From contig JAJYTR010000006.1 of NCBI GenBank assembly GCA_021792975.1, positions 1 through 64,000 on the forward strand: a stretch of 64,000 nt of DNA. Direction: 5' to 3'. This stretch comes from Pseudomonadota bacterium (GTDB lineage: Bacteria; Pseudomonadota; Gammaproteobacteria; Xanthomonadales; Rhodanobacteraceae). The position numbers and the translations under genes were made by a program. Shown one piece after another: positions 54,081 to 62,063 of this stretch. Each line of letters opens with the position of its first letter. Position 1 is the stretch's first letter. The notes under the pieces are model-generated. The model saw only the letters and a program-made list of their open reading frames with translations. It was not told the origin of the DNA and ran no database searches.

Positions 54081-55153
54081 GTCCGACCGTGCGGGTGGTG
54101 GATGCCGGCCTGCAGCCGGGGCGGCTCAATATCGCGATCGACCAGGCGATCATCGACCTGCACCAGGCCGGAGCGGTTCCCGACACCCTGCGCTTCATCC
54201 ACTTTTCGCCCACCGCGCTGGTCGGCCGGCACCAGGACCTGAGCGCCGAGATCGACCTCGACTATTGCCGCGCCCACGGCATCGGCGTGGGCCGCCGCAT
54301 TACCGGCGGCGGCGCCATCTATCTCGACGAAGGCCAGCTCGGCTGGGCGCTGGTCCTCAGGCGGGACGCGCTGGGGACGGGCACGCTGGGCGAGGCCGCG
54401 GCACGGATCTGCCACGCGGTCGCCGCCGGCCTCGGCCGGCTGGGCGTCGACGCGCGGTTCCGGCCGCGCAACGATATCGAGGTCGACGGCCGCAAGATCA
54501 GCGGCACCGGCGGTTTCCATGACGGCGACACCCTGCTCTACCAGGGCACGGTGCTGGTCGATGCGGACACCACGCGCATGCTCGGCGCCCTGCGGGTGCC
54601 CAGGGCCAAGCTCGAACGGCACCAGGCCGATTCGGCCGCGCGGCGCGTCGTCGGCCTGCGCGAGCTCCTCGGCGCGGATACGCCGCCGATGGGCCGCGTG
54701 CAGCAGGCGCTGGCCGAGGGCCTCGCCGCCGGTCTGGGCCTGCGTTTCGATGCGGGAACCCTGACCGATGCCGAGCACGCCCTGGCCCGCGACCTGCACC
54801 AGCGCTGGATCGGACGCGACGACTTCGTGGCCGAAATCGATGGCGCCGGCCGCGACGCCGCGACCCGGATGGGCGAGTACCAGGGTGCCGGCGGACGGGT
54901 GGCCGCCTACCTGCGGCGGGAAGGGCCGCACCGCCGGCGCATCGGGCACCTGCTGCTGACCGGCGATTTCTTCGTGGCGCCGCCGCGCCTGGTGTTCGAC
55001 CTCGAGGCGCATCTGCGCGGCACCGACCTCGCCGACCTGCGCGCCAACGTCGCGGCTTTTTTCGCCGGCCGCGAGGCGGGCACGATCTCAATCACCGCCG
55101 GCGATTTCTGCACGGCGATCGAACGGGCCGCGGACGTGGCGGGGACGGACTGA
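54077..55153 (+). CDS. lipoate-protein ligase of the sLpl(AB) type
   Basis: A 358-residue ligase. RRITGGGAIYLD is the lipoate-binding loop; RNDIEVDGRKISGTGGF carries the catalytic Lys; the C-terminal ~100 residues (RRRIGHLLLTGDFFVAPPRLVFDLEAHLRGT) are an LplB-like accessory domain. It should activate octanoate or lipoate with ATP and attach it to LbpA. ATGA overlap with the LipS gene upstream supports one pathway. Confidence 0.88.
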   Translation: MSPTVRVVDAGLQPGRLNIAIDQAIIDLHQAGAVPDTLRFIHFSPTALVGRHQDLSAEIDLDYCRAHGIGVGRRITGGGAIYLDEGQLGWALVLRRDALGTGTLGEAAARICHAVAAGLGRLGVDARFRPRNDIEVDGRKISGTGGFHDGDTLLYQGTVLVDADTTRMLGALRVPRAKLERHQADSAARRVVGLRELLGADTPPMGRVQQALAEGLAAGLGLRFDAGTLTDAEHALARDLHQRWIGRDDFVAEIDGAGRDAATRMGEYQGAGGRVAAYLRREGPHRRRIGHLLLTGDFFVAPPRLVFDLEAHLRGTDLADLRANVAAFFAGREAGTISITAGDFCTAIERAADVAGTD

Positions 55154-55224
55154 ATGGCCGGCCGCCCGCGCATGCGCCGCCGTCCGGGCACGGCATTCCC
55201 GCGCGGCGGTGGCGGCAGGTCCGC

Positions 55225-55935
55225 ATGATCACCCTGGCCGTGCTGCAGCACACCGATGCCGAATATCTCGGGCTGCTGGAGGATCATCTCGAGGGGCGCA
55301 ACATCCGCTTCCGCTACCACCGTCTGCACACGCCGGGCGGCAGCCTGCCGGCTGCACCGGAGGACTTTGCCGGACTGGTGGTCCTGGGCGCGGGGCCGCG
55401 CGGTTTCGCCAGCGGCGAGCGTCTGCCCGGGATCGCCGCGGAGGTTCGCCTGATCGAAGCCTTCCTCGCGGCCGGCCGCCCCGTGCTCGGCTTCGGCCTG
55501 GGCAGCGTGCTGCTGGCCGCCGCCGCCGGCGGCGGCGGCGAGGCGGCGCCGCTGCGCTTCGAGGTCGGCGCGGCGCGGCGGGTGGACGCGGCGGCGCTCG
55601 CGGGCCAGTTGCCGGCGCACTACCCCTACGCGCTGTACATGCGCGACCGCCCGCTGCTGCCCGCGGCATCGCGGGTGCTGGCGGTGGACGCGGCGCGGGG
55701 GGACCCGCTGCTGTTCGAGGTCGCCGCAACGGGATTCGGCTTCCCCGCGCATCCGGGGTTCAAGCGCGCGATGGTCGAGGATCTGGTGATGGAGTTTGCC
55801 GAGGCCCCGGAGGATGCCGCGGCGGGTCTCGCGCGCATGGCCGGGGCCCAGCGCGGAATCGCCGAGGCGCTCAGCGCGATGATGGTGGGACTGGTGCAGG
55901 TGGCGCGGCTGATGCCGCCCGCCGCGCCGGCCTGA
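55225..55935 (+). CDS. class I glutamine-amidotransferase-like protein lacking the nucleophile
   Basis: A 236-residue GATase1-fold protein (FAGLVVLGAGPRGFAS, RPVLGFGLGSVLLAAA). The catalytic Cys of GxCxG is replaced by Gly91, and the HxE pair reads His176-Pro-Gly, so it cannot hydrolyse glutamine in the standard way. A proposed function is binding or scaffolding in lipoate assembly. As I recall, GATase-like genes occur beside lipS pairs in other sHdr bacteria. Convergent with the FadL gene. Confidence 0.78.
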   Translation: MITLAVLQHTDAEYLGLLEDHLEGRNIRFRYHRLHTPGGSLPAAPEDFAGLVVLGAGPRGFASGERLPGIAAEVRLIEAFLAAGRPVLGFGLGSVLLAAAAGGGGEAAPLRFEVGAARRVDAAALAGQLPAHYPYALYMRDRPLLPAASRVLAVDAARGDPLLFEVAATGFGFPAHPGFKRAMVEDLVMEFAEAPEDAAAGLARMAGAQRGIAEALSAMMVGLVQVARLMPPAAPA

Positions 55936-55977
55936 GGCGGACGTCCCGCGCGCGGCGGAACGCCCGCCGCGGACGGG

Positions 55978-57312
55978 TCAGTATTTCCAGGCCAGCGCGA
56001 CGCCGAGCGTGTCCTCGTACATGCGGATCGACGCCCCCTGGCTGGGGCCGCTGCCGGTGACGGTATGCGTGAACGCGTGCACGTAGTCGAAGGACAGGTC
56101 GGTGGAGCGGCTCAGGGCGTAGGTGGCCCCGAGTGTCACGTGGTCCTCGACCACGCCCGGCGCCAGCACGTTGATGAAGACGTCCTCGCTGGGGATCGGC
56201 TGGCCGCTGCGGTTCCATCCGGCGCGCAGGGTCAGGCGGGGACTGAAGGCGTAGGCCATGCCGAGCTTGATGACGGTGACGCTGCGCCAGCCGAACCCGG
56301 TGCCGCCCGGCGTACCGAGCCCGCAGCTGGCGGGTGCGGCGCAGACCAGCGAATTGATCTGCGGGTTGGCGATGGCGGGGATCCGGCCGTACTCGATGCG
56401 TTCGACGTCGCCGGCCAGGATCAGGCCGGGGCTGGGCGTCCAGGCCGCACCGAACCCGTAGTTGGCCGGGATGTCGAACTTGCCGCCGTCCGCGAACAGG
56501 CCGTTGTAGCGCTTGAACCGGCTCATGCTGATCTTGGGCTGCCAGGTCAGGCCTAGGGACAGCTCCGGCGTCGGATGTCCGATCCAGCCGATCCGCACAC
56601 CCACCCCGTCGGACTGCGCATGTAAATTGTTGGTGACGTTGGGCGGATTGCTCGACAGGCCCTGGAAGGCCTGGATGCCGTTGATGCCGAAGTTCTGGTG
56701 GACGATATCGAGCGAAATGCCGATGGAGTTGGCGTCGTCGATGCGGTAGGCCAGCGTGGGCGCGATGAACAGCTGCTGCAGGTCCACGCCCACCGAGCCG
56801 ACCCCGAAGGCGCCCAGTTGGCCGACCGGAGAGGCGAGGCAGGCGGAAAGATTGCCTCCGAACTGCTGCAGCACCTGCGGGTTGGCGCACTGCGCGCCCC
56901 GGGTGGCGCCGTTCAGCGTGGCGTACCCGGTGTTCATGCCCCCGTTGCCGAACACCGAGACGCCCAGCGCCAGGCGCCGCGTGAGCATGCGGTTGTAGCC
57001 GAACTCGGGAATGTAGAAATCGCTGGTCTGGTTGCCGCTGAAACTCATCGCGCCGCCCGGGGTGGCCAGCGTGGCCGAGCGCTGCGGCCGGAACAGGCTC
57101 ACCCCCACGTCGAGCCGGTTGCCGATCAGCGCCATGCCGGCCGGATTGGCCGCCGCCGCGAGTGCATCCAGAGGCAGGGCGATGCCCACGCCGCCCATGC
57201 CGACCGATTGCACGCTGTAGCCGGGCTGGAAGTAGCCGTCGGTCGCCGTGGCCAACCCCGAGGTGGCCAGCAGCGATGCGAGGACCGTCAGTCTGATTCG
57301 CTTGCTCAGCAT
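55978..57312 (-). CDS. FadL/OmpP1-family outer-membrane channel
   Basis: A 444-residue protein. Signal peptide to about residue 23 (ATSGLATA), then DGYFQPGYSVQSVGMGGVGIALPLDALAAAANPAGMA, the FadL N-terminal hatch region (consensus NPAG), and a 14-strand barrel ending VALAWKY with the aromatic sorting end. FadL proteins pass hydrophobic compounds sideways through the outer membrane. As last gene of the sHdr operon it may import a hydrophobic sulfur substrate; inference only. Two hairpins precede it. Confidence 0.88.
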   Translation of the reverse strand: MLSKRIRLTVLASLLATSGLATATDGYFQPGYSVQSVGMGGVGIALPLDALAAAANPAGMALIGNRLDVGVSLFRPQRSATLATPGGAMSFSGNQTSDFYIPEFGYNRMLTRRLALGVSVFGNGGMNTGYATLNGATRGAQCANPQVLQQFGGNLSACLASPVGQLGAFGVGSVGVDLQQLFIAPTLAYRIDDANSIGISLDIVHQNFGINGIQAFQGLSSNPPNVTNNLHAQSDGVGVRIGWIGHPTPELSLGLTWQPKISMSRFKRYNGLFADGGKFDIPANYGFGAAWTPSPGLILAGDVERIEYGRIPAIANPQINSLVCAAPASCGLGTPGGTGFGWRSVTVIKLGMAYAFSPRLTLRAGWNRSGQPIPSEDVFINVLAPGVVEDHVTLGATYALSRSTDLSFDYVHAFTHTVTGSGPSQGASIRMYEDTLGVALAWKY

Positions 57313-57348
57313 ATCGATGCCTCCTCAGTGACCCCTGCCGGGGCGGGT

Positions 57349-57393
57349 CGCCGGCCGGGTACGGCCGGCGGGGTGCGCAGGTTGGTCCTGCGC
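57349..57393 (-). other. two adjacent perfect hairpins between lplA-type and fadL-type genes
   Basis: One hairpin (57349-57370) has a 9-bp perfect stem (CGCCGGCCG) and a 4-nt loop; the other (57375-57393) has a 7-bp perfect stem (GCGCAGG) and a 5-nt loop. No T-run follows on the minus strand. They could stop or process the operon transcript or protect the fadL end. The remaining 193-bp gap shows nothing else. Confidence 0.6.
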
Positions 57394-57505
57394 AAAGTCT
57401 GGGCGGCGCGACCGTGCGCGCGGGCCTGCGGATCCGGGCGTGGCGCGGGCGGCGGATGGCTGCCCGCTGCGCCGTGCCTGCCCGCGCAGCGGGGCCGCGG
57501 CACGC

Positions 57506-58591
57506 TCATGCGCCGGCCTCCGCCGGCAGCGCCTGGCGCAGTGCCGCCGCCAGATGCGCGGGCTCGACCCCGGGCATGTCCAGTCCCAGCGCGCGCATGT
57601 GGCCGTCGATGAGCGCCTCGAGCGAGGCGTCCACGGCCGCGCCGCGCAGCGCGCGGGCCAGTGCCGCGATCCCCGACGCCGGAAAGCAGGTGAAGTCGCC
57701 GGACAGGTCGAGATCCTGCAAGCGGCCTTCGCGGTACAGCACACGGGCGCGCAACAGTCCGCCGGGGGCCTTGTAGACCGACTCCGCGAGATGGACGCCG
57801 CCGGTGATCTTGACCGCTGCCGCGACGCGGCGGCGCTGCGCCTGCTGCAGGAACTCCGGATCGAGCAGACGCGCTTCCCAGTCCGCGACGGCCGCCTGTT
57901 CGCCGGCACGCAGCGCATCGGCGCCCGGCGCGAGGCCGAACTCGTCCCGCACGGCCGCGAGCAGCGCCGCAACGATGCCCTGTCGCGCCGGCACGCTGCC
58001 GAGTTCGCGGCGGATCGTGGTCATGTAGTCCTCGAGCGAGCTGCGCAGCTTGTCGCGGAATTTCTCCGAGGGAACGCGCAGGCAGCGCGCCATGGCGGCG
58101 GTGTCGAAATCCAGCAGGAAGCTGCCCACGAAGACGGTGGCCGCGCCGATCTGCGCGGCGCCGGTACCGCCGATCTTGCGACCGTGGACGTGGATGTCGT
58201 TGATCGGACGCAGGCACGCGGGGATGCCGAGGGCACGGTAGGCGCCCAGCACCGGCCGCACAAAGTGCGCATACAGGGCCGAGACGCCGCGGGGCGCGCG
58301 CGCCGCCGGCCAGATGAAGTGGAAGAACAGCTGCTGCGAATCGAGGTAGACCGCGCCGCCGCCCACGTAGCGGCGCAGGACCGGCAGCCCCGCGCGACGG
58401 CAGTACCCGGTGTCGACCTCGGCCTCGAGGGACTGGTGCAGGCCGATGCACACGTAGGGCTCGGCCGGCGTGGCCAGGGTCAGGACCGGGGTGCCGTCTG
58501 CCGCCATCGCGTCGGCCACCCCGTGGTAAACGGCCTGCGACCGCACCGCCGAAACCGATCCCACATCGATCACGCGCAGGGGGCTGCTCAT
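57506..58591 (-). CDS. second lipoate-protein ligase A-family protein
   Basis: A 361-residue ligase with RRYVGGGAVYLD (lipoate-binding loop), RPINDIHVHGRKIGGTGAAQIGAATVF with catalytic Lys, and a C-terminal accessory domain. It differs clearly from the ligase at 54077 (for example FFHFIWPAARAPRGVSALYAHFV). It follows tusA in the sHdr operon. Two ligases may divide octanoyl transfer and lipoate salvage, or serve different carrier proteins. Confidence 0.85.
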   Translation of the reverse strand: MSSPLRVIDVGSVSAVRSQAVYHGVADAMAADGTPVLTLATPAEPYVCIGLHQSLEAEVDTGYCRRAGLPVLRRYVGGGAVYLDSQQLFFHFIWPAARAPRGVSALYAHFVRPVLGAYRALGIPACLRPINDIHVHGRKIGGTGAAQIGAATVFVGSFLLDFDTAAMARCLRVPSEKFRDKLRSSLEDYMTTIRRELGSVPARQGIVAALLAAVRDEFGLAPGADALRAGEQAAVADWEARLLDPEFLQQAQRRRVAAAVKITGGVHLAESVYKAPGGLLRARVLYREGRLQDLDLSGDFTCFPASGIAALARALRGAAVDASLEALIDGHMRALGLDMPGVEPAHLAAALRQALPAEAGA

Positions 58592-58636
58592 GGGCGGCTT
58601 GCCTCGGAAAGTGCGGGCGTTCCTCTCCCGCGGAGT

Positions 58637-58666
58637 ACCGGCCGCTCCCTTGCGGGCGCGGCCGGT
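58637..58666 (-). other. hairpin between tusA and the second lipoate ligase
   Basis: A 9-bp perfect stem (ACCGGCCGC) with a 12-nt loop in the 109-bp tusA-ligase gap, without a T-run. Possibly an mRNA processing or attenuation element. Confidence 0.45.
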
Positions 58667-58700
58667 GCGACCCCCCGCGGGGCCGGTGCGATCCGTCGCC

Positions 58701-58928
58701 TTACTGCGTCCGCCGGATGCGGAAGCGGAACTCGTTGCCGGCCGCGGTGGATTCGACCAGCGCATGGCCGGTGGCCTTGCAGAAGGCCTCGAAGTCCTTG
58801 ACCGAACCGGGGTCGGTGGCCTGGATCGCCAGTACGTCGCCGACGGCCATCTCCTTGAGCGCTTTCCTGGCGCGCAGGATCGGCAGCGGGCAGTTCAGTC
58901 CGCGCGCGTCGAGGGTGTGGTCGGCCAT
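58701..58928 (-). CDS. tusA: TusA sulfur-carrier protein
   Basis: A 75-residue protein: DARGLNCPLPILRARKAL with the CPxP motif (Cys13 carries the persulfide) and VLAIQATDPGSVKDFEAFCKATGH. In sulfur oxidisers TusA passes sulfane sulfur between DsrE-type sulfurtransferases and the oxidising enzyme. It sits 15 bp after the dsrE-type gene in the sHdr operon, which favours this role over tRNA thiolation. Confidence 0.96.
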   Translation of the reverse strand: MADHTLDARGLNCPLPILRARKALKEMAVGDVLAIQATDPGSVKDFEAFCKATGHALVESTAAGNEFRFRIRRTQ

Positions 58929-58943
58929 GGTGCGGTCCTCCGC

Positions 58944-59441
58944 TCAGATGAACAGGTTGATGTCGGATTTCATCGCGGTCTCGATATAGGTGGCCGCGCC
59001 GCCGACGATCGGGCCTTCGATCATGTCTTCGGGCCTGAACTCGAACAGGTCCATCGTCATCTGGCAGGCGATCATCTGCACGTCCGCCTCGATCGCCGCG
59101 GCGCGCAGTTCCTCGATCGAGGCGACGCCCTTCTTCCGGATCAGCGACTTCATCATCGCCGTGGCCGCGGCATCCGCGCCGGGCAGCGCGCCGAGCAGGT
59201 TGGGCATCGCCATGTGCCCGCCCAGCATCGGCATCGCCATGGCGGAATTGCCCAGGGTGGTGATGGACAGGTCGAGCTGCTTCTTCAGCAGGCCGAGGCC
59301 GTAGAACGTGAAGAACATGGACACCTCGAGCCCCATCGCGGCCGCCGTGGTCGCGAGGATGAACGGCGGATAGGCCCAGTCGAGCGAGCCTTTGGTGACG
59401 ATCATCGACATGCGCTTGGCGCGGGATTCACTCGTGTTCAT
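58944..59441 (-). CDS. DsrE/DsrF-like sulfurtransferase
   Basis: A 165-residue protein of the DsrE2/DsrE3 type: SMIVTKGSLDWAYPPFILATTAAAMGLEVSMFFTFYGLGLL, then GALPGADAAATAMMKSLI and ADVQMIACQMTMDLF with the only Cys (126), the likely persulfide site. It should load TusA. The linkage lbpA-dsrE-tusA is characteristic of sHdr clusters. Confidence 0.92.
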   Translation of the reverse strand: MNTSESRAKRMSMIVTKGSLDWAYPPFILATTAAAMGLEVSMFFTFYGLGLLKKQLDLSITTLGNSAMAMPMLGGHMAMPNLLGALPGADAAATAMMKSLIRKKGVASIEELRAAAIEADVQMIACQMTMDLFEFRPEDMIEGPIVGGAATYIETAMKSDINLFI

Positions 59442-59472
59442 GGTCGGTCGGCCTATGCGGACAATGGGGTGT

Positions 59473-59922
59473 TCAGGTGGCGCAGGCGCAGCCGGCGAAA
59501 CCGTCGGCCGCCATCTTCGCCTCATACGGAGCGGCGACCGCGGTGCCCGGCACGAGCGTGGCCCTGGCCTCGGCCCATGCCGCCGGCCGGACCTTCATCA
59601 GCCATCCCGCCTGGTAGGGATCGGCGTTGGCGGTCTTGGGATCGCCGACCAGGGCTTCGTTGATCTCGACCACCTCGGCGTCGCAGACGATCTTGGCCGG
59701 GCCGACCCATTTGCCCGACTCGATGGTGGCGCAGGACTTGCCCGCCTGCACCGGCTTGCCGGGCTTCTTGGGGGTGACCGCGACGAGCTGTCCGGCCAGG
59801 GCTACCGCGACCGAGGTCATGCCGAGCGTGACGGTGCCGTCGGCTTCCTCGCGGTACCACATGTTGTTGGGCACGTCGTACAGCAGTTCATCCGGCAGGT
59901 GGCACCCGCGGGCGGTGGCCAT
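59473..59922 (-). CDS. lbpA: lipoate-binding protein LbpA (GcvH-like) of the sHdr pathway
   Basis: A 149-residue GcvH-fold protein. The lipoylation site is Lys71 in CATIESGKWVGP, where classical GcvH has ESVKA. YRVR-type GcvH features are modified (NMWYREEADGTVTLGMTSVAVALAG). The C-terminus carries GCACAT, a Cys pair not in GcvH. No glycine-cleavage genes are nearby. LbpA is the lipoylated partner of sHdr, thought to carry the sulfur intermediate. Confidence 0.93.
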   Translation of the reverse strand: MATARGCHLPDELLYDVPNNMWYREEADGTVTLGMTSVAVALAGQLVAVTPKKPGKPVQAGKSCATIESGKWVGPAKIVCDAEVVEINEALVGDPKTANADPYQAGWLMKVRPAAWAEARATLVPGTAVAAPYEAKMAADGFAGCACAT

Positions 59923-59925
59923 GGC

Positions 59926-60378
59926 TCAGGTCTCCTCGGCGCCCGACGGCACGGCGGCATCGGCGGCGCGCAGCGGGCGCGACGCGCAGCAGAATTCGCC
60001 CAGGCGCGCATTCTCGAGTTTGCCGTCGATGAACAGTTGCAGATGGATCGCAACGGCGGCGGCCATGCGGAAATGGCGGATGCGCGTACCCGGATCCGTC
60101 CCGGCGACGGCGACATTGCAGTGATAGACCAGCTCGCGGCAGCTCTCGCGGCAGGCGTTGAAGCTGGGATCCGGGCGTGCCGCCTGGCGCTGCAGGGCCA
60201 GCAGGCGGAATCCCTCGTGCGTCCGCGTGGTCGGCGGCACGCCGTGCGCCTGCAGCCAGCGCTCCAGGGTGGCCTCGGCGATGCCGAGCAGCCGCTGCGC
60301 CAGCGCGTGCGGCGATCCGCTCAGTACCGCATCGGACTGTGCGGCAAACGCTTCCGCGGCGGAGCCCGGGAGGTCCAC
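59926..60378 (-). CDS. cysteine-rich protein of unknown function in the sHdr operon
   Basis: A 150-residue, probably helical protein. FNACRESCRELVYHCNVAV gives CxxxC and a third Cys seven residues on; GEFCCASRP adds a Cys pair. The GTG start lies one base past the sHdrB2 stop, so it is tightly coupled. The cysteines could bind a cluster, copper or a persulfide. I do not recognise the family and do not recall it as a fixed member of sHdr clusters. Confidence 0.75.
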   Translation of the reverse strand: MDLPGSAAEAFAAQSDAVLSGSPHALAQRLLGIAEATLERWLQAHGVPPTTRTHEGFRLLALQRQAARPDPSFNACRESCRELVYHCNVAVAGTDPGTRIRHFRMAAAVAIHLQLFIDGKLENARLGEFCCASRPLRAADAAVPSGAEET

Positions 60379-60379
60379 C

Positions 60380-61303
60380 TCAGCCCAGCCCCTTCGCCCG
60401 CAGCAGATCGCGCGCATCGGCGAAGTTCTCATGGATGCCGACGGCGCGCGCGGACAGCCCGAGCGCCAGCCCCAGCAACTGGGTGAAATAGAGGATCTTC
60501 ACCCGCGTGGCCTTGCCGAACACCCGCGCGGCACGCGCCTGGTGCATCTCCAGCCCCGAGTGGCAGGTGGGGCATTCGGTCGCGATCACCTCCGCACCGC
60601 AGGCTTCGGCCGTGGTCAGCAGGTTGAGCACCAGCCGGGTCGAGGTGTCGGAATCGGAGAGGGTGTGCGCGCCGCCGCAGCAGGCGGTCTTCAGCGGGTA
60701 TTCGACGTTGACCGCGCCGGCCGCCGCCAGCAGGTCGTCCATGAAGTGCGGCTTGCTGGTGGATTCGGAATCGGGGCCCTGGTCCTTCTCGGGGAAAATG
60801 TGCCGCGGACGCGAATACATGCAGCCATAGTAGTTGGCCACCTTCAGCCCCGCGAGCGAGCGGCGGATGCGCGCCTTCAGCCCCTCCGGGCCGATGGCGG
60901 CGCGGATCCAGTCCAGCGCATGGATGGTCTCGACCTCGCCGGCGGCGTAGGGTGTCTCGCCCGACCTGGCCGCGAGCTCCGCGACGGTGGCCCGGGAGGC
61001 GGGGTCGTGGGCGAGGTCGTACTCGGCCTTCTTGAGGTTATGGTAGCAGCCGTTGCAGGGCGCCATCACGGTGCGCTGGCCCATGCGGCGGGCGATGCCG
61101 AGGTTGCGCGCCGACAGGAAGGTCTGCAGTTTGGGGTCGATGTTCTTCACTTCCATCGCGCCGCAGCAGTTCCAGCCTTCCAGCTCGACCAGGCGCAGGC
61201 CCAGCGCCTTGCCCACCGCGCGGGTCGAGCGGTCGTACGCATGCCCGGTGCCCTCGAGGGCGCAGCCCGGGTAGTAGGCCACTTCGCGGCAGGTGTCGGT
61301 CAT
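60380..61303 (-). CDS. sHdrB2, heterodisulfide reductase subunit B-like
   Basis: A 307-residue protein with two cysteine-rich CCG domains: first Cys14, NCCGAMEVK (46-47) and APCNGC (83, 86); second NYYGC, TACCGGAHT and ECPTC. In HdrB these bind two non-cubane [4Fe-4S] clusters that break disulfides. In the sHdr complex they are proposed to handle the sulfur-sulfur bond. ATGA overlap with sHdrC2. Numbered by the usual C1-B1-A-Hyp-C2-B2 order. Confidence 0.93.
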   Translation of the reverse strand: MTDTCREVAYYPGCALEGTGHAYDRSTRAVGKALGLRLVELEGWNCCGAMEVKNIDPKLQTFLSARNLGIARRMGQRTVMAPCNGCYHNLKKAEYDLAHDPASRATVAELAARSGETPYAAGEVETIHALDWIRAAIGPEGLKARIRRSLAGLKVANYYGCMYSRPRHIFPEKDQGPDSESTSKPHFMDDLLAAAGAVNVEYPLKTACCGGAHTLSDSDTSTRLVLNLLTTAEACGAEVIATECPTCHSGLEMHQARAARVFGKATRVKILYFTQLLGLALGLSARAVGIHENFADARDLLRAKGLG

Positions 61304-62055
61304 GGCGCGGTCTCCTTGGATGCGGGGCCGAGTCCGAGCGCGGCGCGGCGGCGCGTGTTCTGGGTCTCGACGTAATCGTGCACGACACGGCGCACGCGGC
61401 CCCAGCGCGGCGTGCGCGGGTGCACCAGGGCGGCGAGCCCCAGTCGCGCCAGCAGACCCACGGGCAGCCTGGCGACCAGTCCCCTGACGATCGCCACCAG
61501 CCAGGGCTGCGCCAGCGGCTGGCCGGTGCGCCGGAAGAAGCGGCGCAGCAGGCGCCCTTCCTCGATGCGCCCGGTGGCGAACACCTGCGCCGAGAACTCC
61601 TCGTCGAACGCCATCGACGGGTTGGTCGGCACGTGGCCCTTCAGTTCGAGCCATTGCGCGGTGGCCTTCATCACGCCCTCGGGCACCACGTCGCGCGGAC
61701 AGGCGTAGGTGCATTTGTGGCAGGACACGCACTGCCAGATGATCTCCTTGTCCCGCAGCAGTTCCTGCTCCATGCCGAGGCGGATCAGGTAGATCCAGTA
61801 GCGCGGGTTGAAATCCGGGTTGATGGCGTTGACGGTGCAGGCATTGGTGCAGGAGCCGCACTGCCAGCAGCGGTGGATGTTCTCGCCGCCCGGCAGGGCG
61901 GCGATCTCGTCCTGCAGCCGTTCGTTGTAGTCGGTCAGCACCCGCGCGCCGATGAAGGTGCTCCAGTCGCCGGAAACATCGACGCCCTCCAGCACCAGGT
62001 GCTCCTGGCGTCTGAGATCCTCCTTGCGGATCAGCGATTTCTCGTGGATGGGCAT
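61300..62055 (-). CDS. sHdrC2, heterodisulfide reductase subunit C-like
   Basis: A 251-residue iron-sulfur protein with two complete ferredoxin-type motifs, CWQCGSCTNAC (Cys63, 66, 69, 73) and CVSCHKCTYACP (Cys109, 112, 115, 119), for two [4Fe-4S] clusters relaying electrons between sHdrA and sHdrB2. The C-terminal ~80 residues are basic and may be amphipathic. Nine bp from Hyp. Confidence 0.93.
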   Translation of the reverse strand: MPIHEKSLIRKEDLRRQEHLVLEGVDVSGDWSTFIGARVLTDYNERLQDEIAALPGGENIHRCWQCGSCTNACTVNAINPDFNPRYWIYLIRLGMEQELLRDKEIIWQCVSCHKCTYACPRDVVPEGVMKATAQWLELKGHVPTNPSMAFDEEFSAQVFATGRIEEGRLLRRFFRRTGQPLAQPWLVAIVRGLVARLPVGLLARLGLAALVHPRTPRWGRVRRVVHDYVETQNTRRRAALGLGPASKETAP

Positions 62056-62063
62056 GTGCGGTC

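Noticed and set aside
55936-55977. Bidirectional terminator between the amidotransferase-like and FadL genes
   Set aside because: A GC-rich imperfect hairpin is present but it is bulged and has no T-run on either strand.
59473-59922. Glycine-cleavage H protein
   Set aside because: The lipoylation motif is ESGKW and no gcvT/gcvP is nearby; the dsrE-tusA-sHdr context fits LbpA.
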